Shown here one piece after another: positions 1 through 7,305 of a stretch of DNA of 31,024 nt. Numbering within the stretch: position 1 is the first letter of the stretch; every line of letters starts with the position of its first letter. Source of the stretch: Eubacterium sp. UBA4343. Its GTDB lineage: Bacteria; Bacillota; Clostridia; Lachnospirales; Lachnospiraceae. The notes below the pieces were generated by a model. It worked only from the letters and a program-made list of their open reading frames with translations, had not been told where the DNA came from and did not search any database. The translations under genes and the position numbers were made by a program. Location of the stretch: NCBI GenBank assembly GCA_002394235.1, contig DGTF01000068.1, forward strand, positions 37,897-68,920, in the 5' to 3' direction.

Positions 1-23
1 TATCGCGACGCTCGCGTAAAAAA
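1..23. repeat. Short copy of a dispersed hairpin repeat at the left edge
   Basis: The first 15 bases are identical to bases 30960-30974 at the other end of the window. They are followed by a shared CGCGTAAAA tail, also found at 31014-31022. This copy folds as CGCGA (4-8), a 3-base loop and TCGCG (12-16). Compared with the right-end copy it lacks the inner arm. The element may continue outside the window. The shared sequence is seen directly; calling it a dispersed genomic repeat is inference. Confidence 0.55.
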
Positions 24-52
24 GGAACCCCAAAGCCCCGCTTCGAGATTCC
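18..52 (-). terminator. Rho-independent terminator after the four-helix membrane protein gene
   Basis: Read on the minus strand, GGAATC pairs with GGTTCC (one G-U pair), with an inner AAGC/GCTT stem, and six T follow directly. It lies 36 bases past the stop codon of the gene at 88-621 and would end that transcript. Confidence 0.75.
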
Positions 53-87
53 CTCCATTTTTACTCCAATTACTGCAAACTTATTTA

Positions 88-621
88 TCATACTTCCCGG
101 TAGGCCAGCTTCAGCTGAGCCAGGTAGACCAGAAGTACAATGACACCGGAAGCCAGATAAGCCAGAAGTGTAAGCAATGACCGGACTCCCGCACCATTCA
201 ACACCAGGTAAATAAAGCCGCAAATTCCATTCGCCGCGGCAGCCAGAGCATAAGTGATCCCACTCCACAGAATAATATCTCTGATCATCCTGCAGTCTCT
301 CAGGTACATTCGTTCCCCCGACCGGCAGAACCAGACAACTCCATAAAACAGAACCGCCATCAGCACACAGGAGATCAGGGTAAAAAATCCTGTCAGGTGG
401 GAGGCATTAACCGGTACGCTCTGGAAAGCTCCCCACAGGAGAAGCAGCAGTGCAAGAATCCCGCCTCCCAGATGGATTCTGCGAAAGCGTTGCAGTATAT
501 CCGGCTTCACATCCCAGGCGGCGTACTTTCCTTTATATACATAAACATTCTTCATCCTGCCATTGACCATCTTCTGTTTTATGTCAAAGTCCTTCAGAAG
601 CCGTTCCTGAAAACTTTTCAC
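88..621 (-). CDS. Predicted four-helix membrane protein of unknown function
   Basis: This is a 177-residue protein that I do not recognise. The start is a GTG at 621, with GGAGGTG 8 bases upstream. The N-terminal 45 residues are basic and soluble, including QKMVNGRMKNVYVYKG. Four hydrophobic segments follow at roughly residues 51-70, 75-99, 114-140 and 148-172. No signal peptide or catalytic motif is evident. A zinc-ribbon-like fragment lies just upstream on the same strand (649-768), so the pair may once have formed a two-gene unit. A strong terminator follows the gene. It lies downstream of the redox cassette on the same strand, but 163 bases of non-coding or broken sequence separate them, so a functional link is not shown. 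Confidence 0.7.
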   Translation of the reverse strand: MKSFQERLLKDFDIKQKMVNGRMKNVYVYKGKYAAWDVKPDILQRFRRIHLGGGILALLLLLWGAFQSVPVNASHLTGFFTLISCVLMAVLFYGVVWFCRSGERMYLRDCRMIRDIILWSGITYALAAAANGICGFIYLVLNGAGVRSLLTLLAYLASGVIVLLVYLAQLKLAYREV

Positions 622-648
622 TTGCTGTTCACCTCCGCTCCATATACA

Positions 649-768
649 CTAAGGATTTTCATACACGAACAACTCATCTCCTGCAACCGGAGCACCACAA
701 TATGTACAGGTCTCCCTGTCATTTCGTCTCTTTGCATCTTCTGTCCCCTGATACAGAAAGCCGGACAC
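649..768 (-). pseudogene. Small zinc-ribbon ORF, probably a broken remnant
   Basis: A 39-codon reading frame starts at GTG 768 and ends at TAG 651-649. Its product contains CTYCGAPVAGDELFVYENP, which looks like the second half of a zinc ribbon (CxxCG). The matching first cysteine pair is not in this frame. A neighbouring frame just upstream reads CEPLCPAF, as if a frameshift had split one ribbon. No convincing ribosome site precedes the GTG. It lies between the NuoF-like gene and the membrane protein gene at 88-621. The reading frame and cysteines are seen directly; the frameshift interpretation is inference, and a real 39-residue peptide cannot be excluded. Confidence 0.35.
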
Positions 769-784
769 AACGGTTCACATCGAA

Positions 785-1960
785 TTAATGTCTGCGGAAT
801 TTTCCGACCTTTGTAAGACGGTTGGGAAGTTTCGGAAGCTTGCCGGCCGTCTGAATGACAGCACCTTCCTCGCAGGCCTCAATGCACTTGCCGCATCTGG
901 TGCAGTCAAATTCATCAATCATGTGGATATATTTATCCTTGCCCTCGATACAATCTGCCGGGCACACATCCAGGCACTCTCCGCATCCCGTACAAGTATG
1001 TGGGTCGATATAAATATGTACAAAAGCAGTACATACACCGGCCGGGCACTTATTCTTCCTGATGTGTGCCTCGTACTCTCCCGTAAATTTCTCTGTCGCG
1101 TCTAGAGCAGCTTTTGCCGCCTCCTGTCCGACGGAACACAGACACGAGAATTTCATGGCATCGCCGATTTCTTTCGTGAGATCAAGGAACTCCATCTTAC
1201 CGCGTGCCTGTGTGATTTCTTTCTGCTCATACTCCAGCTGAATCAGTCCCTCGCGGCAGAAAACGCATTTGCCGCAGCTGACCTTGCGGTACTCGGTCAT
1301 CTGATCTCTCGTCTCCGCTACGATGCAGTCCTTGTCCGTCAGAACATGGATCAGGCCTGTAGTAGCATCCGCCGCCGTCAGACTTTCTGCCTCGGTGGGA
1401 GTATAATAGCGATATCCGAGTTTTACGGCCTTTGCCGATCCCAAGGATACCAGTTCACCGATTCCGGTATCGGCGGCCTTCTTCTGAAGCGGTGCGCCGT
1501 CAACAGATACATAGACTCCTTTCTGATAACAGCCGTCCATAAGATCCGCAAGATCTGCAGCCGTCACGATATGAAGAAGTACCGCATCTCCAGCTGCTCT
1601 TACATTGATGATCTCATTAAAGAGCTGAATGCCGTAAGCCTCAGCCTTATCCTTCAACGCTTCCGTCAGCTCTGTTTCACTCTCCGGGAGATAAAGAGAT
1701 AGAGACTCTGTCCCGGTAAGGAATCCTGCTACAGCAATTCCTTCCAGCACTTTTTCCGGTGTGTCCTTCAGAAGGCCAAGCAGAACCTTGTCTGTGTCGG
1801 CGTTGTTGAGTCCGGCTTCCACAGCCGCGCCCTCTGCTGCGCGTTCGAATTTATCGGAAAGTGCTTCCTTTTTCAACCCGAACTCCCACAGTCCGGCTTC
1901 TTTGATCTTTGCAAGAACCGCTTCGCGGCCTGCCTGTTTCGCATTTGCAAGAGCTCCCAT
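785..1960 (-). CDS. NuoF-like iron-sulfur electron-transfer protein with two ferredoxin clusters
   Basis: The protein is 391 residues. AAAGGAGG lies 7 bases before ATG 1960; an ATG three bases earlier (1963) is possible. The stop of the upstream gene overlaps the start (ATGATG), which indicates translational coupling. Residues 1-210 have no GRGGxGF-type FMN/NADH-binding motif, although NuoF and HydB have one there. Residues 228-275 match the NuoF cluster-binding domain: SCGKCVFCREG with Cys229, 232 and 235, then a cysteine near 273-275. Residues 323-363 are a 2x[4Fe-4S] ferredoxin (CTGCGECLDVCP and CTRCGKCIEAC). Its likely job is to relay electrons between the NAD(P)H-oxidising partner encoded just upstream and the flavoprotein at 4238-5692. 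Loss of the nucleotide site suggests it cannot itself oxidise NADH. The domains are clear; the role is inferred. Confidence 0.8.
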   Translation of the reverse strand: MGALANAKQAGREAVLAKIKEAGLWEFGLKKEALSDKFERAAEGAAVEAGLNNADTDKVLLGLLKDTPEKVLEGIAVAGFLTGTESLSLYLPESETELTEALKDKAEAYGIQLFNEIINVRAAGDAVLLHIVTAADLADLMDGCYQKGVYVSVDGAPLQKKAADTGIGELVSLGSAKAVKLGYRYYTPTEAESLTAADATTGLIHVLTDKDCIVAETRDQMTEYRKVSCGKCVFCREGLIQLEYEQKEITQARGKMEFLDLTKEIGDAMKFSCLCSVGQEAAKAALDATEKFTGEYEAHIRKNKCPAGVCTAFVHIYIDPHTCTGCGECLDVCPADCIEGKDKYIHMIDEFDCTRCGKCIEACEEGAVIQTAGKLPKLPNRLTKVGKFRRH

Positions 1961-4074
1961 CATTTTGCCTCCTTTGCAAAGTCTGCCCATGTCTTCGGTG
2001 TTGAAATCTGCAGCCGCAGATCACACTGCAGACATCTGCCGGCTTCAGCGCAAGCATCCTCTTCACACAGACCATGATCGAACAGGCTGAAGTTGTTCTG
2101 ACGCATCTCTGCCGGGTCAATCTTCGGCTGACGTCTCTGCTGATATGCAAATCCTTCAATCTTTCCGATGTATGGATTCTTTGCCTGTTTCGGAGCGAGT
2201 TCTTCCTCTATATCACCATCGCCACCCAGATAACGGTCAATCTGGCTGGCAGCCTCGCGGCCAGACTCAATCGCCATAACCACTGACTTTGTACCATAAA
2301 TGCAGTCACCGGCAGCAAAGATTCCTTCCACTGAAGTTCTCTTATCCTTTACAATATCTGTAACCGTGATACTGTTCCCACGTCCAAGGGTAAGGCCTGC
2401 ATCCTCAGTGATATCCGGTCTCTGTCCTGTCGCAAAAATAACAGTATCCGCGTCAATATGGTGCTCGGAGCCTGCTTCCTTCTTAATAATTGCGCGATGG
2501 TTCTCATCGAATGTAAAGGATTCTACATTCATGAAGTCAACACCGGTCACATGCTCTTCACCCGTAATCGCCTCGAAGGTCTGCGCCGGATGAACAAAGA
2601 TCCCTTCCTCCTGTGCCTGCTCGATCTCTTCATCGTCAGAGGTCATCTTGTCTCTTGCCTCAAGGCAGGCGACATGGATTTCTTCTGCTCCAAGACGCTT
2701 TGCCGTTCTCGCACAGTCAAATGCAACATTTCCACCACCGAGAACGATGACCTTGCGTCCCATTCCGGTTTCCAGACTCATCGATGCCTTGCGGAGAAAA
2801 TCGATATTCACCAGAACTCCCGGCAGATCCTTTCCCGGCATTGGAAGGCGTACGCCATTGTGTCCACCGATCGCCATCAGAACCGCATCATACTCTTTAA
2901 GCAGCTCTGTCGGCCTGTCTACCCGCACACCGGTCTCGATCTTCACTCCCTGATCCGTGAAGACCTGAATCTCCTCCTGTACCAACTCTCGCGGCAGACG
3001 ATAGGAAGGGATTCCATACGAAAGCATGCCACCCGCTGTAGGAAGTGCTTCCTTCACCGTTACGTCATGGCCCTGTTTTCTCAGATAATACGCAGCGGTA
3101 AGTCCGGCAGGACCTCCGCCGACAACACAGACCTTCTTGCCGGTGTCCGGAAGCTGTTTGCCTTTTCCTCTCCAGTACCTGCCTGTCTCGTGCTCCGTCG
3201 CGTACCGCTTCAGATTCCGGATGGACATCGGCTCATTGACCAGTCTGCGCTTGCACTCCAGCTCGCAGGCATGGGTACAGATATATCCAAGAGTTTTCGG
3301 CATGGTGAGCTTCTCACGAATCACGGCCGTCGCCGCATCATAGTCACCTTCCTTGACATAACGGAGGTATTCCGGAATGTTGGTATGTGCCGGGCATCCT
3401 GCCTTGCAGGGAACTACGTAATCTTCCTTGCTCTTTTCCGTCGTTGCCAGGATATCCCGGATCGTTCCGGTCGGGCATACCTCTGCGCATGCCTGACAGA
3501 AACGGCAGTCGGCGTCCTTGAGAAGCCGGTTCTTCAGGGTTCCTGTATAAACCTCCAGATCCTCTCTCTTCTGATAATGCAGGACGTTGACGCCGCGAAG
3601 GTCATCGCAGGCGCGGACACATCGTCCGCAGAGAATGCAGCGATTCATATCGTGAAGGAGCAGGGGATTTTTATCATTGACAGCGAATCCCTTGGAACGC
3701 ATTTTCATGCGTCCGGTCTTCGGTCCGATATACTGGATCAATACCTGCAGCTCACAGTGCCCATATTTCGGACAGGTTGAACAATCCTCCGGATGTCCTG
3801 CCAGAAGCAGTTCGAGTGCAAGCATGCGAAGTCTCTTGATCTCTTCATTCTGTGTCTCGATCACCATCCCGTCTTCTGCCTTCAGCATACAGGAAGGCTC
3901 TACCTGATCATGTCCCTCTACCTGCACGATACACATCCGGCAGGAACCGAGCGGATTCAGATCCTTGTGATGGCAAAGGTGCGGGATGTAAATTCCCGCG
4001 TCCAATGCACATTCCAGGACGTTTTTCCCCTCCGGAACTTCAATTTTTACTCCATCAATTGTGATGACAGCCAT
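1960..4074 (-). CDS. NuoG-type Fe-S / GltD-type FAD-NAD(P) oxidoreductase fusion
   Basis: The protein is 704 residues from ATG 4074, with GAGGAG 9 bases upstream; an in-frame upstream ATG (4173) runs through a terminator hairpin and is rejected. The N-terminus is a [2Fe-2S] domain (Cys34, 45, 48, 62). A His-Cys cluster site follows (His94, Cys98, 101, 107), then a 2x[4Fe-4S] region (Cys146, 149, 152, 156 and 190, 193, 196, 200). From about residue 215 it is a GltD/NfnB-like flavoenzyme: cysteines at 223, 227, 266, 270 and 274, FAD motif GGGPAG at 319-324, NAD(P) motif GGGNVA at 446-451 and an ATGQRPD segment near 548. It would oxidise NAD(P)H at the GltD-like part and feed electrons through its own clusters to the NuoF-like partner and the flavoprotein. 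It is co-transcribed with both. The domain order is seen; substrate and direction are unknown. Confidence 0.85.
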   Translation of the reverse strand: MAVITIDGVKIEVPEGKNVLECALDAGIYIPHLCHHKDLNPLGSCRMCIVQVEGHDQVEPSCMLKAEDGMVIETQNEEIKRLRMLALELLLAGHPEDCSTCPKYGHCELQVLIQYIGPKTGRMKMRSKGFAVNDKNPLLLHDMNRCILCGRCVRACDDLRGVNVLHYQKREDLEVYTGTLKNRLLKDADCRFCQACAEVCPTGTIRDILATTEKSKEDYVVPCKAGCPAHTNIPEYLRYVKEGDYDAATAVIREKLTMPKTLGYICTHACELECKRRLVNEPMSIRNLKRYATEHETGRYWRGKGKQLPDTGKKVCVVGGGPAGLTAAYYLRKQGHDVTVKEALPTAGGMLSYGIPSYRLPRELVQEEIQVFTDQGVKIETGVRVDRPTELLKEYDAVLMAIGGHNGVRLPMPGKDLPGVLVNIDFLRKASMSLETGMGRKVIVLGGGNVAFDCARTAKRLGAEEIHVACLEARDKMTSDDEEIEQAQEEGIFVHPAQTFEAITGEEHVTGVDFMNVESFTFDENHRAIIKKEAGSEHHIDADTVIFATGQRPDITEDAGLTLGRGNSITVTDIVKDKRTSVEGIFAAGDCIYGTKSVVMAIESGREAASQIDRYLGGDGDIEEELAPKQAKNPYIGKIEGFAYQQRRQPKIDPAEMRQNNFSLFDHGLCEEDACAEAGRCLQCDLRLQISTPKTWADFAKEAK

Positions 4075-4092
4075 CGTTACATTCTCCTCTTC

Positions 4093-4138
4093 AAAAAAGC
4101 CATGGTCTGAGAATATTATGTTCTTCAAAGCCATGGCT
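4093..4138 (-). terminator. Intrinsic terminator/attenuator inside the redox cassette
   Basis: On the minus strand, AGCCATGG (4138-4131) pairs with CCATGGCT (4105-4098) over a 25-base loop, and TTTTTT follows (4098-4093). It sits between the flavoprotein stop and the Fe-S fusion start, 19 bases before the latter. The arms also appear as a direct repeat, AAAGCCATGG at 4096-4105 and 4127-4136. Partial read-through would give more flavoprotein than electron-transfer partners. Confidence 0.6.
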
Positions 4139-4237
4139 GTCCTATACCTGTATAAGTTCTTCTTCCGAAGCATGGAAGCCGCGCGGGAAACCTATATATT
4201 TATATGCCCCGCACGACGCAGACCGACTCCTCTATAA

Positions 4238-5692
4238 TCAGTCTTCATCCTCTACAAATTCCGCAGCTTCCATACCTGCAATCCTGCCGCTGTTGACAGC
4301 GAATCCCATGGAGTTGCCCGGAAGCAGGAACATGTAAGAATCATCGTAAATGTTGCAGGCATCTGCGCCGGCAGCATACAGACCCGGAATCGGCTCAAAG
4401 TCCTTATCGCATGCCTCACAGTTTTCATTGATCCGGATGCCTCCGACCGTACCATATCCGCCCGGACGAATGGCTGCCGCATAGTACGGTGCTTTTACAA
4501 GTGGGCGAAGATATTTTTTGCGCTTGAAGAACTCTTCATCTGTGCTGTCGCAGTAATCGTTATATTCCTCGACGGTCTCTACCAGATTGTCAGCGTCGAT
4601 TCCCGTCTTCTCCGCCAGCTCCTCAATACTGTCAGCCACATAGAGTCCCTTATTGCCGCTCTCCTCTGCCTGTTTTACCCCCTCGATAAAGTCGGATACA
4701 TCAGGATTTGTACGAACCATGGAAATCTCATCCACGCCGTTGCGCATATAGTATTTCACAATGGAACTGTCTACAATACTGAACAGCTTGCGCTCCTTCT
4801 GATGAGATGCCGCGTTGCTCAGGAATGTCGTGTTCTGCATCTGTTCCTCATCCATGACACGCTTGCCGAACAGGTTTACAAGAAGATTCGGCTGCATCAG
4901 AACATTGGGCACGCTCTGCGGAAGTTCATCGATTCCTTCAAAGTTTGCTGCCTGCTCAATGCGTACCGGCACATGGTCTACGCCGGCTTCCCATGCCATA
5001 CGAATTCCGTCTCCGACATTTCCCGGGATTGCGAAGTTGAACATGTCTTTTCCGAACTCATATCCGGTCTCTTCCTTGATCAGCTTCGGGTTTGCGCCGG
5101 CACCTCCGGTAGCAATGATTGCCGCCTTGCAGGCGATCGTGATCTCTTTGCCCTCTTTATCTGTGGCAAGGACACCACATACATGACCATTCTCGTCTTT
5201 CAGAATTTTCTTTCCCGGGGTCTCAAGCATAACCTTTACACCCAGCTCCTGTGCCCTTGCAAACAGGGCCTTGTTCATAAAGGAAGCCGCGCGCGGTCCG
5301 ATTCCCTGATCTGTCTTTACGATGTGCCAGGTCGGCTCGCTCTTTGTGAAGTACTTATAAGCGCCTTCGAATTCAACGCCCATGTCCTCAAGCCACTCGA
5401 TCGTCTCCGCGGACTGTTCAAAATATCTCTTCATCAGACGGGCGTCTACATTGTAATGGGTGTACTCCATAAACATGTTGAGTGCCTTCTCAACAGTGAT
5501 GTCATACATCTGTCTCTTCTGGTATTTGGAACCGATTGCCAACGGGCCCATTCCCATGTTGGCCGCGCCGCCGACTGCTGCATTTTTCTCGATCAGGATG
5601 ACATCCGCGCCATCCTCGGCAGCCTGAACAGCTGCGCATAATCCTGCGGGGCCACCCGCAATTACTACGATCTGGGTTTCATAATCTGCCAT
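4238..5692 (-). CDS. FAD-dependent fumarate-reductase-like flavoprotein, substrate unknown
   Basis: The protein is 484 residues from ATG 5692; GAGGAG lies just upstream and overlaps the alternative start at 5704, which has no ribosome site of its own. It belongs to the FAD_binding_2 family (fumarate, urocanate and acrylate/cinnamate reductases, 3-ketosteroid dehydrogenases). The FAD site reads AGGPAG (12-17), then IEKNAAVGGAA. The C-terminus has PGLYAAGAD and GNSMGFAVNSGRIAG. The fumarate reductase motif H-T-x-G-G is replaced by GYGTVGGI (412-419), so the substrate His is missing and fumarate is unlikely. There is no signal peptide, haem motif or FMN-attachment domain, so it is cytosolic and needs a protein electron donor. 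The Fe-S fusion and NuoF-like protein in the same operon could supply this. Family membership is firm; substrate is unknown. Confidence 0.85.
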   Translation of the reverse strand: MADYETQIVVIAGGPAGLCAAVQAAEDGADVILIEKNAAVGGAANMGMGPLAIGSKYQKRQMYDITVEKALNMFMEYTHYNVDARLMKRYFEQSAETIEWLEDMGVEFEGAYKYFTKSEPTWHIVKTDQGIGPRAASFMNKALFARAQELGVKVMLETPGKKILKDENGHVCGVLATDKEGKEITIACKAAIIATGGAGANPKLIKEETGYEFGKDMFNFAIPGNVGDGIRMAWEAGVDHVPVRIEQAANFEGIDELPQSVPNVLMQPNLLVNLFGKRVMDEEQMQNTTFLSNAASHQKERKLFSIVDSSIVKYYMRNGVDEISMVRTNPDVSDFIEGVKQAEESGNKGLYVADSIEELAEKTGIDADNLVETVEEYNDYCDSTDEEFFKRKKYLRPLVKAPYYAAAIRPGGYGTVGGIRINENCEACDKDFEPIPGLYAAGADACNIYDDSYMFLLPGNSMGFAVNSGRIAGMEAAEFVEDED

Positions 5693-5922
5693 ATCTCTCC
5701 TCATTTCCGGACCGTTCGTCCATGTGTTCTGTCAAAGCTTTTCAATTGTCACATCTTTATTACTGTACTTCTTATTTTTCCTGCTGAACTTTTTGATTTT
5801 CAGCTTCAGTGCTTCTGATTTTGCCGATGCACTTTCCCTCAGCCTGGTTTCTTTCCTGATTTCTGGCATTATTGTATTGCAGTCTGATGCCGGATGCATT
5901 TCCTTTACAAACCCATCCCGCG

Positions 5923-5977
5923 AAAAAAAATGACATCCTCCTGCCTGTTTTTTTCGCCAGGTCAGAAAAGATGTCAT
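5923..5977 (-). terminator. Strong terminator ending the ABC transporter/SnoaL operon
   Basis: On the minus strand, ATGACATC (5977-5970) pairs with GATGTCAT (5937-5930), with an inner CCTG/CAGG stem, and eight T follow (5930-5923). It begins ten bases after the SnoaL-like stop codon and separates that operon from the redox cassette. The remaining sequence to 5692 holds the leader of the redox cassette. A TTGACA lies near 5729-5734 (minus), but no good -10 box stands at the right distance, so I could not place a promoter. Confidence 0.8.
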
Positions 5978-5986
5978 ATTTTGACC

Positions 5987-6322
5987 TCAGCAGGACTGAA
6001 GCACGTCCCAGTGCTCCGCAAGCTGCCCGTCCTGAATCCGGTAGATATCGACCACTCTGCATTTGGTATTGCCTTCCGGATCCACATTTTTCAGATAGAC
6101 AGCCGCCATATCACCTTCCGATATAATCATCTGAATCTCCAGCCGGAAGGTCGGTTCATCGATGAATTTCTGACGAAAGCCGTCCATCAGTCCCTTTCTT
6201 CCCTGTGCAACGCCGGGGTTGTGCTGTTTATAATCCTCCCGGACATATTTCCGTGCTGCATCTACATTATGCTCATTGAAGAACTCTTTATACATTGCTG
6301 TAATAATTTCTTTATTGGTCAT
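5987..6322 (-). CDS. SnoaL-like (NTF2-fold) small protein
   Basis: The protein is 111 residues from ATG 6322, with AGGAGG 5 bases upstream; longer in-frame starts lack a ribosome site. The sequence fits SnoaL-like/NTF2-fold proteins: an N-terminal helix (MTNKEIITAMYKEFFNEHN), YKQHNPGVAQGRKGL in the middle, then strands ending VDIYRIQDGQLAEHWDVLQ. Many relatives extend 10-20 residues beyond WDVxQ, whereas this one stops almost at once. The fold can host small-molecule isomerases, dehydratases or cyclases, or simply bind ligands, so no reaction can be assigned. It starts 17 bases after the ABC ATPase stop and is the last gene of that operon. It is separated from the redox cassette by a terminator, but proximity leaves open a shared small-molecule substrate. 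Confidence 0.75.
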   Translation of the reverse strand: MTNKEIITAMYKEFFNEHNVDAARKYVREDYKQHNPGVAQGRKGLMDGFRQKFIDEPTFRLEIQMIISEGDMAAVYLKNVDPEGNTKCRVVDIYRIQDGQLAEHWDVLQSC

Positions 6323-6339
6323 GCAAGCCTCCTGTTTTG

Positions 6340-7305
6340 TTATTTCACAAACTTTTCCGCATAATGACACGCAACCAGATGATTCGGGCGCATCTCGCGA
6401 AGCTTAGGCTCCTCCTGACGACACTTTTCTGTCGCGTATGGACATCTCTTGGCAAACCGGCAGCACGGCTTCGGGTTGATTGGAGAGGTAAGCTCTCCCT
6501 TCAGCACCATCCGCTCATGCTTCGCATGCACATCCGGAATCGGAATTGCGGACAGGAGTGCCTGCGAATAGGGATGAATCGTGTCACGGAAAATTTCATC
6601 TGCCGGGCATTTTTCAATCATCTGCCCCAAATACATCACGGCAATATCGTCTGAGATATGCTTTACCACCGACATATCGTGCGTGATGAACATATAAGTC
6701 AGACCTCTCTGCTCCTGAAGATCCATCAGCAGATTCAGAATCTGCGCCTGAATGGACACATCCAACGCGGAAACCGGCTCATCGCAGACGATAAAACTCG
6801 GGTTCAGCGAGAGTGCTCGGGCAATTCCGATTCGCTGACGACGACCGCCGTCCAGCTCATGCGGATAAGCCGTTTCGAGACGCTTTGCCAGACCAACCAG
6901 CTCCATCATCTCCTTTGCCTTATCCTCTACCTCCTTCTTGCTCAGCTTCTTATTATTTACTCTGATCGGTTCCTCGATCAGCTGCAATACGTCCATACGC
7001 GGATCCAGGGAAGCATACGGATCCTGAAAAATCATCTGGATATGAGAACGATACTCCTTTTTGAATTTTTTCAGCGGCATACCGGCAATATCCACACCGT
7101 TATATAGAACCTCACCACTGGTCGGCTCATGCAGACGCATCAGGGTCTTTCCCAGTGTTGATTTTCCGCATCCGGATTCCCCGACGATTCCGATCGTCTT
7201 TCCCTTCTCAATATTAAAGGTGACATTATCAACCGCATGGAGCGCCCCGTGCGGGGTGGAAAAATATTTTTTCAAATTTCTGACTTCCAGAAGATTCTCA
7301 CTCAT
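6340..7305 (-). CDS. Dpp/Opp-type ABC transporter ATPase (DppF-like)
   Basis: The protein is 321 residues from ATG 7305, which has GGAGGCGG upstream and overlaps the previous gene's stop by 8 bases. Walker A is GESGCGKST (42-50), the Q-loop region is IFQDPYASLDP, Walker B is FIVCDEP, and a switch His lies in FITHD. The C-terminal oligopeptide-transporter extension with CCRFAKRCPYATEKC is present. The ABC signature reads LDGGRRQRIG (151-160) rather than the usual LSGGQRQRIG, so both the Ser and the Gln are changed. Together with the DppD-like partner it would power uptake through the two permeases upstream. These transporters carry peptides, nickel chelates or, in some anaerobes, oligosaccharides; the substrate here is unknown. 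Confidence 0.9.
   Translation of the reverse strand: MSENLLEVRNLKKYFSTPHGALHAVDNVTFNIEKGKTIGIVGESGCGKSTLGKTLMRLHEPTSGEVLYNGVDIAGMPLKKFKKEYRSHIQMIFQDPYASLDPRMDVLQLIEEPIRVNNKKLSKKEVEDKAKEMMELVGLAKRLETAYPHELDGGRRQRIGIARALSLNPSFIVCDEPVSALDVSIQAQILNLLMDLQEQRGLTYMFITHDMSVVKHISDDIAVMYLGQMIEKCPADEIFRDTIHPYSQALLSAIPIPDVHAKHERMVLKGELTSPINPKPCCRFAKRCPYATEKCRQEEPKLREMRPNHLVACHYAEKFVK

Noticed and set aside
2458..3780. Long plus-strand open frame (440 codons) opposite the Fe-S/GltD fusion gene
   Set aside because: The minus-strand frame contains a full series of cluster and nucleotide motifs; the plus-strand product has no family features and is a shadow frame.
4075..4173. Upstream start for the Fe-S/GltD fusion adding 33 residues
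   Set aside because: The added stretch covers an attenuator hairpin and is not part of the [2Fe-2S] domain; GAGGAG stands at the right distance from ATG 4074.
5732..5977. Minus-strand 81-codon reading frame between the SnoaL-like gene and the flavoprotein gene
   Set aside because: Its ATG is the first arm of a clear intrinsic terminator and the T-tract lies inside the frame; the product is a Lys/Glu-rich sequence without recognisable features.
5972..5988. GTCA-N5-TGAC dyad as a firmly assigned operator
   Set aside because: At this site it overlaps a terminator arm, so the symmetry alone is not enough; kept only as a low-interest repeated motif.
5987..6322. Bile-acid 7-dehydratase (BaiE) because of the SnoaL fold beside a flavoprotein
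   Set aside because: The protein is much shorter than BaiE, no other bai genes are present, and the surrounding genes point to plant carbohydrate use.
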